22,108 nucleotides of DNA, from contig JASLSL010000191.1 of NCBI GenBank assembly GCA_030743445.1, positions 1 through 22,108 of the forward strand. The letters run 5' to 3'. The notes beneath the pieces were generated by a model. That model was not told where the DNA came from, did no database searches, and saw nothing but the letters and a program-made list of their open reading frames with translations. This stretch comes from Alphaproteobacteria bacterium. GTDB taxonomy: Bacteria > Pseudomonadota > Alphaproteobacteria > UBA8366. Shown one piece after another: positions 14,595 through 20,792 of the stretch (its first letter is position 1; the number at the start of each line of letters is the position of its first letter). The translations under genes were made by a program, and so were the position numbers.

Positions 14595-15473
14595 ATGACC
14601 GACCTGCCCCTCGAACTCGACCATGTCGGGGTCGCCGTCAACGATCTCGACGTCGGCCGCGACGCCTACCAGCGGCTCGGTTTCACCCTGACGCCGCGCA
14701 GCATCCATTCCGGCTCCAAGACGCCCGGCGGGCCGGTCGAGCCCTGGGGCTCCGGCAACCACTGCGCCATGTTCCAGGAAGGCTATCTGGAGCTGATCGG
14801 CCTCACCGACCCCGACCTCTACAGCTCGGCCCAGGCGATGTTGGAGCGCCACCAGGGCGCCCATATCGTCGCCATCGGCAGCGGCGAGGCGGATGCGGCC
14901 TATGCCGCGCTCGCGGCCCGCTTCGAGGGTGTCGAGCCGCCGTCGAAGCTGCAGCGCGACGCGTCCTTCGGCCCCGACGGCGAGGAGACCCGCCTCGCCG
15001 CATTCCGCAACATCTACCTGGCGCCCGAGAGCTTTCCCGAGGCCATGATGATCTTCATCGAGCATCTGACCCGGGACGTGCTCTGGCAGCCGCATCTGCT
15101 CGACCACCCGAACGGCGCCGTGGCCATGGCCGAAGTGGTGTTCTGCGTCGCGGACGTGGCGGCGACGTCCGGCCGCCTGCAACGGCTCTTCGGCGCCGAG
15201 CCGACCGAGCCGCAGCCCGGCGCCGCCCGCTTCGCGTTCGAGCGCGGCGCGGTCTACGTGATCGACGCGGCCAGGCTCGCCATCTGGACCCCGGGCGTCG
15301 AGCCGCCGTGCCTGCCCTACGTCGCGGCGGTCGGCATCACGGTCCGCGATCTCGGGGCGACCAAGGATCTGCTGTCGCGGAACGGGGTCGACTTCACCGA
15401 CCATCCCTACCCGGCGATATGGGTCGGGCCGGCGGATACCTGCGGCCCTGTGCTGTCCTTCATCCAGGCCTAG
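14595..15473 (+). CDS. VOC-family (glyoxalase-like) protein
   Basis: The protein has 292 residues with two vicinal-oxygen-chelate halves. The first begins LDHVGVAVNDLDVGRDAYQ, contains GSGNHCAMFQEGYLELIGL with candidate metal ligands His and Glu, and resembles the glyoxalase-3-like domain. The second starts near VVFCVADVAATSGRLQRLFG and ends VLSFIQA. VOC proteins are metal enzymes or binding proteins acting on 2-oxo or diol compounds; the substrate here cannot be told. The gene follows the dehydrogenase by 34 bp and may be the last gene of that transcript, though its ribosome-binding site is weak. A 104-bp gap separates it from the cupin. Confidence 0.85.
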   Translation: MTDLPLELDHVGVAVNDLDVGRDAYQRLGFTLTPRSIHSGSKTPGGPVEPWGSGNHCAMFQEGYLELIGLTDPDLYSSAQAMLERHQGAHIVAIGSGEADAAYAALAARFEGVEPPSKLQRDASFGPDGEETRLAAFRNIYLAPESFPEAMMIFIEHLTRDVLWQPHLLDHPNGAVAMAEVVFCVADVAATSGRLQRLFGAEPTEPQPGAARFAFERGAVYVIDAARLAIWTPGVEPPCLPYVAAVGITVRDLGATKDLLSRNGVDFTDHPYPAIWVGPADTCGPVLSFIQA

Positions 15474-15509
15474 CTGCGGCAAATCGTTCCCGAGTACGTG
15501 CCTGGCCTA

Positions 15510-15528
15510 CCCGAGCGGTCGCTTCGGG
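15510..15528. repeat. Short stem-loop before the cupin gene
   Basis: The sequence cccgagcg / cgcttcggg forms a stem of about 8 bp with one bulged base and a two-base centre. It lies in the 104-bp VOC-cupin gap, 50 bp before the cupin start. There is no T-run, so termination is doubtful; it may mark the boundary between two transcripts. Confidence 0.35.
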
Positions 15529-15577
15529 TGATAGACTTGCCCCTCGAGCGAACCGTTCGCCAGCCGAGGGAACAGCC

Positions 15578-16036
15578 ATGCCGAAGGACCATGCACCCAA
15601 GATCACGCCGGAAGAAGCGGCCAGGACCCATCACGCGCCGGTCATCCGCCGGCCCAACGAATACACGCCCGAGACTGCCCGCTTCGCCAACGCCTCGCAG
15701 ATGGTCTTCCATCCGACCGGGGAGAACCCGACCGAGCCCAACGCCGGCATCCTGACCTACGAGCCGGGTGGCGGGTTCTCGCTGCACAAGCACGACTTCG
15801 CCCAAGTGTGGTACGTGCTCGAAGGCGAATGCCGCTACGGCGACCGGATGCTCACGGTCGGCGACATGGTCTATCACGCCGACCCCCACTTCGAGCACGA
15901 GTTGCACACAGAGAACGGTTGCAAGATCCTGTTCGTCCAGTATCCCGGGCCGACCACCGGCGGCCGGCCGATCTACGACGGCCGGTTCAACCAGACCGAA
16001 ACGCCGAAGCTCGAAGACCAGGATTTGGAGCACTAA
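15578..16036 (+). CDS. Single-domain cupin protein
   Basis: The protein has 152 residues, with one cupin barrel in the C-terminal two-thirds. Motif 1 is GGGFSLHKHDFAQVWYVLEG, with the HxH pair present but Gln where the usual Glu metal ligand stands. Motif 2 is GDMVYHADPHFEHELH, with a further His. This is consistent with a metal-binding cupin and altered ligation. The N-terminal 60 residues (APVIRRPNEYTPETARF) are not a recognised domain. AGGGAA lies upstream of the ATG. The stop is 19 bp before the ammonia-lyase gene, so the two are probably cotranscribed. It may be an isomerase, a dioxygenase-like enzyme or a sensor for the same substrate; this is inference. Confidence 0.85.
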   Translation: MPKDHAPKITPEEAARTHHAPVIRRPNEYTPETARFANASQMVFHPTGENPTEPNAGILTYEPGGGFSLHKHDFAQVWYVLEGECRYGDRMLTVGDMVYHADPHFEHELHTENGCKILFVQYPGPTTGGRPIYDGRFNQTETPKLEDQDLEH

Positions 16037-16055
16037 ACGCGGGAAACTCAGGCCC

Positions 16056-17297
16056 ATGAAAATCCAGGACGTGCTCGCGGTCACCGGCCGCTCGGGCTAT
16101 TTCAACAAGGATCTGGCGGCGGTTCGTGCCGGCGGTGTCACCGCGAACGGCTTCAACATCGAGGGCGACCCGGTGACCCCGGGCTTCGATCGGGTGATCC
16201 AGCCGGGCGAGGTAATCTCGGTGATGCTGGTCCTGGAGGACGGGTCGGTCGCCCACGGCGACTGTCTCGACGTGATCTTCACCGGGGCCGCCGGGCGCGA
16301 TCCGATCTTCCGCGCCAGGGAGCACATGGCGCATCTCGAAGGTCCGATCCGCGAGCTGTTGGTTGGCCGGGACTGCAGCCTCTTCAAACCCTTGGCGGCG
16401 GAGATCGAGGCGCTCGAGGCCGGCGGCGCAAAGCTGCACACGGCGGTGCGCTATGGTGTCTCCCAGGCGCTGCTGCACGCGGCCTCGCTCGCCGGGCGCG
16501 AGTGCATGGCCGAGACCGTCGCGCGCGAATACGGCACCGAGGTTTCGACCGCGCCGATCCCGATCCTCGCCATGTGCCCGACCGACCAGTTGAAACAGGT
16601 CGACAAGATGGTGATGAAAGGGGTCGAGCTGCTGCCGCACGGCTCGTTCTCCAACACCCAAGAGCACCTCGGCCCCGGCGGCCAGTTGCTGCTCGATTAT
16701 GCCGGCTGGGTCGCGGGCCGGGTCGCCGACCTCGGGGCGCCGGGCTACAGCCCGATAATCCATCTCGACGTCTACGGCACGCTCGGCGAGCTCTTCGATA
16801 TGGACGCCGCGGCAATCGCCGGTTTCCTCGGCCGCCTGAAGGAACAAGTCGGATCGCTCGAGCTTTACATGGAAACGCCGATCATCGCCGACTCGCGCGA
16901 GGCCCAGATCGAGGCCTTCCGGGCGCTCGGCGAGGCGCTCGCGGGGCAAGGCGTCGACGTCAAGCTGATCGCCGACGAATGGTGCAACACGCTGGACGAC
17001 ATCCGGGTCTTCGCCGACGCCGAGGCGGTCGACTTCATCCAGGTCAAGACCCCCGACCTCGGCGGCCTCCACAACTCCATCGAGGCGCTGCTCTACTGCA
17101 AGGCCAAGGGCATGGGCATTTATGTCGGCGGGACCGCGAACGAGACCGACCAGTCGGCGCGGCTCTGCACCCACATCGCACTCGCCAGCCGGGCCGACTT
17201 CATGATGCTGAAGCCGGGCCAGGGCGTGGACGAGGGGCTGATGCTGCAGACCAACGAAATGCAACGCGCCCTGGCGTTGATCGCGGGCCGAAACTAG
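16056..17297 (+). CDS. Methylaspartate ammonia-lyase homologue (enolase superfamily)
   Basis: The protein has 413 residues and aligns end to end with clostridial 3-methylaspartase (EC 4.3.1.2), which eliminates ammonia from threo-3-methylaspartate to give mesaconate. Recognisable sites are VLEDGSVAHGDC and GRDPIF near the N-terminus, the (S)-specific base His in LLPHGSFSN, the Mg ligands in HLDVYGT, YMETPII and IADEWCNT, the catalytic QVKTPDLGG (Lys) and GGTANET. The last is GGTCNET in well-studied enzymes, so the active-site Cys is Ala here. The start MKIQDVLAVTGRSGYF matches the family; a longer in-frame opening overlaps the cupin gene. No glutamate mutase gene is in the window, so the true substrate is open. 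Confidence 0.9.
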   Translation: MKIQDVLAVTGRSGYFNKDLAAVRAGGVTANGFNIEGDPVTPGFDRVIQPGEVISVMLVLEDGSVAHGDCLDVIFTGAAGRDPIFRAREHMAHLEGPIRELLVGRDCSLFKPLAAEIEALEAGGAKLHTAVRYGVSQALLHAASLAGRECMAETVAREYGTEVSTAPIPILAMCPTDQLKQVDKMVMKGVELLPHGSFSNTQEHLGPGGQLLLDYAGWVAGRVADLGAPGYSPIIHLDVYGTLGELFDMDAAAIAGFLGRLKEQVGSLELYMETPIIADSREAQIEAFRALGEALAGQGVDVKLIADEWCNTLDDIRVFADAEAVDFIQVKTPDLGGLHNSIEALLYCKAKGMGIYVGGTANETDQSARLCTHIALASRADFMMLKPGQGVDEGLMLQTNEMQRALALIAGRN

Positions 17298-17316
17298 CGG
17301 GAAACAACGTTAGTTG

Positions 17317-17354
17317 CGGTTTCGTAACTAAAAATGAATTATATTACGAAGCCG
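17317..17354. terminator. Inverted repeat between convergent genes, terminator-like
   Basis: The arms cggtttcgtaa (17317-17327) and ttacgaagccg (17344-17354) pair over 11 bp with one G-T wobble around a 16-base AT-rich loop. It lies in the 82-bp gap between the 3' ends of the ammonia-lyase gene and the TetR gene, where a bidirectional terminator is expected. Neither side has a clean T-run, so the call is tentative. Confidence 0.45.
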
Positions 17355-17379
17355 AAATGATAAGTCGACGATCGCCGAT

Positions 17380-18360
17380 TTAGCGCAGGTGGCGCTTGCG
17401 CCACGCCTTCAGGGTTTCATCTTCGCCGATCTCCGACTCGTAGGTGTCCCAGATGCCCTCGATGTCGGCCGCCAACTGGTCGGCCTCGTCGACGTTGGCC
17501 GGCCCGGGGGGCGGCCCGTGGGGCGGTTCGGGGGGTGCTTCGGGGGGCATTTTTCGGGGTGCTGCGGGGGGCTCGGGGGCCGGGCGGGCGACCTTGGTCG
17601 CCGGCCGTGGCGCCGATCTGCGGACCGGCGCCTGCATTGTAACTTTGGCGACCTTCGCCGGGCGGGCAGCCGCGGGTTTTGGTGCCGGCGGGGCCGGCTG
17701 TCGGGGCGCCGATTTTGCCACCGCCTGGCGCCGGACGGGGGCGCGCTTTGCAGCCGCCGGCCGCGGTTGTTCGGCGCCGAGCCCGCCGAGATAGTGGGTC
17801 ACGAGGGTATCGGCCATCAGCTCGACCGATTCGCCCGCATCCAGCCCCTGCGCCATATCGAGCGCGCAGATGCCACGTAGACTTGCCCAGAGAATTCGAG
17901 CCGACCGGGCGCTTTCCCGCTCCCGACCCGGGCCGAGGAGCGGCGCCAGGGGACGCTCGAACAGGGCGCAGAGCCGCGCGACCTTGCCGTGGTGCCAGGC
18001 CGGAAGCGGCCGGTCGGCCGGCAACCGGTGCTCGAACGCGAGGTTCCAGAGATTCGCGTGCGCCGCCGCGAAGCCGACGTAATCCTTGACCATACGGCGC
18101 AACGCCGCCGCCGGGTCCGCGCCCAGCGCCGCCGGCGAGAGGGCGTCGTGCAGCGCGTCGAGGGTGCGTCCGTTCAAATGGACGATCAGGTCGTCGAGGT
18201 CGTCGAACAGGTTATAGAGCGTCGCCGCGGAATAGCCGATCCGGGCCGCGATCCGTCGCGCGGTCAGGGCCCGCGGCCCGTCCGCCGCGGCGATCTCGCC
18301 CGCCGCGTCCAGCGCCATCGCATAGAGCTGCTGGCGATTGTGATCGGCCCGCCGACCCAT
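17380..18360 (-). CDS. TetR-family regulator with long Pro/Ala/basic tail
   Basis: The protein has 326 residues, about 120 longer than a usual TetR. Residues 10-60 form the helix-turn-helix domain (TARRIAARIGYSAATLYNLFDD). Residues 75-195 form a ligand/dimer domain with WHG-like sequence (FAAAHANLWNLAFEHRLP). Residues 198-290 are low-complexity Pro, Ala, Lys and Arg, with repeated AP, PAK and RPA units and no acidic residues until near its end. Residues 291-326 are an acidic then basic helical segment, containing EGIWDTYESEIGEDE and ending KRHLR. The start at 18358-18360 is preferred because GAAGGGAG precedes it; an ATG 11 codons upstream has no ribosome-binding site. The tail could bind DNA or a partner; the function is unknown. 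It converges on the ammonia-lyase gene. Confidence 0.85.
   Translation of the reverse strand: MGRRADHNRQQLYAMALDAAGEIAAADGPRALTARRIAARIGYSAATLYNLFDDLDDLIVHLNGRTLDALHDALSPAALGADPAAALRRMVKDYVGFAAAHANLWNLAFEHRLPADRPLPAWHHGKVARLCALFERPLAPLLGPGRERESARSARILWASLRGICALDMAQGLDAGESVELMADTLVTHYLGGLGAEQPRPAAAKRAPVRRQAVAKSAPRQPAPPAPKPAAARPAKVAKVTMQAPVRRSAPRPATKVARPAPEPPAAPRKMPPEAPPEPPHGPPPGPANVDEADQLAADIEGIWDTYESEIGEDETLKAWRKRHLR
17506..17579 (+). other. G-run cluster, potential G-quadruplex
   Basis: Seven runs of four or more G lie on the plus strand within 74 bp: 17506-17511, 17520-17523, 17530-17535, 17542-17547, 17556-17559, 17566-17571 and 17575-17579. They are the complement of the proline codons in the TetR tail, so the G-rich strand is the template for that gene. 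This satisfies the usual four-run rule for quadruplex formation. Confidence 0.7.
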
Positions 18361-18397
18361 CGTGCTCCCTTCCGCCACGGTTTTCACCGCCATGGCA

Positions 18398-18427
18398 TTA
18401 TTCTTGGCGTCGCATTTATTCTTGGCG
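18398..18427. promoter_or_regulatory. Paired 12-bp direct repeats, probable operator of the TetR gene
   Basis: ttattcttggcg occurs at 18398-18409 and 18416-18427, 18 bp start to start. The pair lies 38-67 bp upstream of the TetR start codon and immediately downstream of a perfect minus-strand TATAAT (18433-18438). A regulator bound here would block the predicted transcription start near 18426, so autoregulation is likely but inferred. Confidence 0.55.
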
Positions 18428-18432
18428 GGTTT

Positions 18433-18438
18433 ATTATA
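18433..18438 (-). promoter_or_regulatory. -10 hexamer of the predicted TetR-gene promoter
   Basis: TATAAT on the minus strand matches the consensus exactly and is preceded by CGG. The -35 partner is weak (TTCAAT at 16-bp spacing). It predicts a transcript starting near 18426, with a leader of about 65 bases. Confidence 0.5.
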
Positions 18439-18653
18439 CCGCGTTTAATTGAATATTGAATGGCGTTCATTCCGGTCGCTGGAATTTTTGCGGCGAACTA
18501 CCGTGCAATTAAAATGAAACCGTGTTAACAGCCTCTTAACCGATAATTACAATTAAAATGTACGGTGATAAATTTATCTATCTTTAATTAAATATAGTTT
18601 AGCGAAGACGACTGCGGGATTGGATTGCGGGATTTCCGGCGCCAGGCGTGTCG
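18439..18653. other. AT-rich intergenic island
   Basis: These 215 bp, between the end of the thioredoxin gene and the TetR promoter, are far more AT-rich than the genes around them (for example 18577-18600). An 11-bp direct repeat, caattaaaatg, occurs at 18506-18516 and 18550-18560. No open frame with a ribosome-binding site, no RNA gene and no terminal repeats were seen. It may be a binding platform for nucleoid proteins or a remnant of imported DNA. Confidence 0.5.
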
Positions 18654-19253
18654 TTATCTCGACGGCGGGTTGGCGCCGGTTTTCGCATCGATCTCGCCGG
18701 CGTAATAGCGGATCAGGGCTTCGACCTCGGGCGTATCCCACTCGGCGAAGCCGTCGTGGCGGCCGACGACGCGGCTCTCCCGGTCGATCAAGAAACTGGT
18801 CGGCAGGCCGCGGACCCCGAGCGCCCGGCTCAACGCCATCCGGTGGTCGAGGTAGAAATCCAGGTGCGCGAGGCCGAGTTTCGCCATGAACGGCTTGCCG
18901 ACCTCCTTGCCGTCGCGGTCCTCGTCGACCGCGACGACGGTGAAATCCTTGCCGCCGAGCCGCGCCTGCAAACGGTCGAGGGACGGCATCTCGCGCACGC
19001 AGGGGGCGCACCAGGTGGCCCAGAAGTTGACCAGCACGACCCGTCCGGCGAAGTCCCCGAGCGTGATCTTCCGGCCCGCTCCGTCCTCGAAGGCGACGTC
19101 TGGTACTGGCCCGGGCGCTTCGATGACGTTAAATTGCTCCATCCAACCGCCGAGCAGCGGTCCCTTGTCGGTCTGGGCGAAGATCGCGATTAGGATTGGA
19201 ATGGCGGCGAAGATTGCGAAAATCGCCAACGGAAAGTAGTTACTCGGTTTCAT
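18654..19253 (-). CDS. Membrane-anchored TlpA/DsbE-like thioredoxin
   Basis: The protein has 199 residues. One N-terminal hydrophobic segment (about 7-27, FPLAIFAIFAAIPILIAIFA) anchors it in the inner membrane with the thioredoxin domain in the periplasm. The active site is WATWCAPC, with Cys82 and Cys85. The cis-Pro loop is RGLPTSFLID. The insert between the two, VVAVDEDRDG, is typical of TlpA/ResA/DsbE proteins that reduce periplasmic thiols, for example in cytochrome c or oxidase assembly. The start at 19251-19253 fits the anchor but has no clear ribosome-binding site, and only 24 bp separate it from the divergent argH start. This pairing with argH appears typical for alphaproteobacteria. 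The C-terminal tail after the last helix is short and polar. Confidence 0.92.
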   Translation of the reverse strand: MKPSNYFPLAIFAIFAAIPILIAIFAQTDKGPLLGGWMEQFNVIEAPGPVPDVAFEDGAGRKITLGDFAGRVVLVNFWATWCAPCVREMPSLDRLQARLGGKDFTVVAVDEDRDGKEVGKPFMAKLGLAHLDFYLDHRMALSRALGVRGLPTSFLIDRESRVVGRHDGFAEWDTPEVEALIRYYAGEIDAKTGANPPSR

Positions 19254-19277
19254 AATCTGGGTTACCGGTGTCGGGTC

Positions 19278-20660
19278 ATGAGCACTAACACCATATGGGG
19301 CGGCCGCTTCGCCGCGGGTCCGTCGGATGTCATGGAGCGTATCAACGCCTCGGTCTCCTTCGACTGGCGGCTCTACGCCCAGGATATCGCCGGCTCCAAG
19401 GCGCACTGTCGGATGCTGGTCGACCAGAACATCATCGGCGCCGAGGACGGCGCGGCGATAGTGGACGGACTCGACCGCATCCTCAAGCAGATCGAGGCCG
19501 GCGAGTTCGACTTCAAGCCCGCGCTCGAGGACGTGCACATGAATGTCGAGGCCGCGCTCGCCGAGGCGATCGGCGAGGCGGCGGGGCGGCTGCACACTGC
19601 GCGTAGCCGCAACGACCAGGTTGCGACCGACCTGCGCCTCTGGATTCGTGACGCCATCGACGGGCTCGACGGCCAATTCCGGGAATTGCAGCGGACGCTG
19701 CTGGCGCGGGCCGAGACCCACGCCGCGACCCTGATGCCCGGTTTCACCCATTTGCAGCCGGCCCAGCCGGTGACCTTCGGCCACCATTTGCTCGCCTATG
19801 TCGAGATGTTCGGCCGCGACCGCGAGCGGCTCGCCGATTGCCGCGAGCGGGTCAACTTATCGCCCTTGGGGGCAGGCGCCCTCGCCGGCACCGCCTTTCC
19901 GATCGACCGGGACGCGACGGCGGCCGCACTCGGCTTCGAGCGGCCGATGGCGAACTCGCTCGACGCGGTCTCGGCGCGCGACTTCGTGCTCGAGTTCCTC
20001 GCCGCGCTCGCGATCGCGGCGACCCACCTGTCGCGTCTCGCCGAGGAGATCGTGCTGTGGTGCGGGCCGCAGTTCGGCTTCGTCACCCTGTCGGACGCCT
20101 TTTCGACCGGATCCTCGATGATGCCGCAAAAACGCAATCCGGACGCGGCCGAGCTGGTGCGCGCCAAGACCGGGCGGATCCTCGGTGCGCTGACCGCCGT
20201 CGCGGTCGTCGTCAAGGGCCTGCCGCTGGCCTACGGCAAGGACCTGCAGGAAGACAAGGAACCGACCTTCGACGCGGCGGAAAGCCTGGCGTTGGGGCTC
20301 GCCGCGATGGCCGGCATGATCGCCGATATGACGGTCGACGAGGACGGCATGCGGGCGGCGCTCGCGTCGGGCTATCCGACCGCGACCGACCTCGCCGATT
20401 GGCTGGTGCGCGAGCTCGGCTTGCCGTTCCGCCAGGCGCACGAGGCGACCGGGCGGATCGTGGCACTCGCCGAGGAAAAGACTTGCGCCTTGGAGGACCT
20501 GCCGCTCGAGACGATGCAGCAGGTGGAATCCGGGATCACCGAGGCTATATACTCCGTGCTGTCCGTCGACGCCGCGGCGGCGAGCCGCACGAGCTACGGC
20601 GGCACGGCGCCCGACAACGTGCGCCAGGCCGTGGCGGCAGCAAAGGAGCGCTACCTGTGA
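19278..20660 (+). CDS. argH: Argininosuccinate lyase
   Basis: The protein has 460 residues. It cleaves argininosuccinate into arginine and fumarate (EC 4.3.2.1), the last step of arginine synthesis. The family signature GSSMMPQKRNPD carries the catalytic Ser280. TARSRNDQVATDLRLW, with SRNDQ, and GFTHLQPAQPVTFGHH, with the other conserved His, are both present. The N-terminus (TIWGGRFAAGPSDVMERINAS) aligns with known enzymes, so the ATG at 19278 is right. Only 24 bp separate it from the divergent thioredoxin gene, leaving no room for a normal promoter plus leader outside coding sequence. The stop overlaps the lptM start by four bases. Confidence 0.98.
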   Translation: MSTNTIWGGRFAAGPSDVMERINASVSFDWRLYAQDIAGSKAHCRMLVDQNIIGAEDGAAIVDGLDRILKQIEAGEFDFKPALEDVHMNVEAALAEAIGEAAGRLHTARSRNDQVATDLRLWIRDAIDGLDGQFRELQRTLLARAETHAATLMPGFTHLQPAQPVTFGHHLLAYVEMFGRDRERLADCRERVNLSPLGAGALAGTAFPIDRDATAAALGFERPMANSLDAVSARDFVLEFLAALAIAATHLSRLAEEIVLWCGPQFGFVTLSDAFSTGSSMMPQKRNPDAAELVRAKTGRILGALTAVAVVVKGLPLAYGKDLQEDKEPTFDAAESLALGLAAMAGMIADMTVDEDGMRAALASGYPTATDLADWLVRELGLPFRQAHEATGRIVALAEEKTCALEDLPLETMQQVESGITEAIYSVLSVDAAAASRTSYGGTAPDNVRQAVAAAKERYL

Positions 20661-20782
20661 TCCGCATCGTCTACGCCTTGATCCTCGCCCTTGTGCTGGC
20701 CGCACCGCTCGCCGCCTGCGGCAAGAAGGGCGATCCCAAGGCGCCGGGCAAGAGCGACTATCCGCGCACCTATCCGAAGTAG
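20657..20782 (+). CDS. lptM: LptM-like small lipoprotein
   Basis: The protein has 41 residues from a GTG that overlaps the argH stop (GTGA). The first 20 residues are a lipoprotein signal (IRIVYALILALVLAAPLAAC). The lipobox is LAAC, with the modified Cys at 21, and GKKGDPKAPG follows. The rest, KSDYPRTYPK, is short and polar. This pattern, and its position between argH and lysA, match LptM (YifL), a lipoprotein that in Escherichia coli helps the LPS translocon LptD mature. The alphaproteobacterial role is assumed by homology. lysA follows 10 bp later. Confidence 0.88.
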   Translation: MIRIVYALILALVLAAPLAACGKKGDPKAPGKSDYPRTYPK

Positions 20783-20792
20783 GGTTGGGCCG

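Noticed and set aside
12527..14641. A minus-strand open frame of 704 codons
   Set aside because: It is antisense to etfB, etfA and the hydroxyacyl-CoA dehydrogenase, which are certain genes; no domain is recognisable in it.
15987..17264. A minus-strand open frame of 425 codons
   Set aside because: It is antisense to the methylaspartate ammonia-lyase homologue and has no recognisable motif.
17298..18653. Genomic island or insertion sequence around the TetR gene
   Set aside because: The AT-rich stretches are confined to intergenic DNA, the TetR gene itself is GC-rich, and there is no transposase, integrase, tRNA or terminal repeat.
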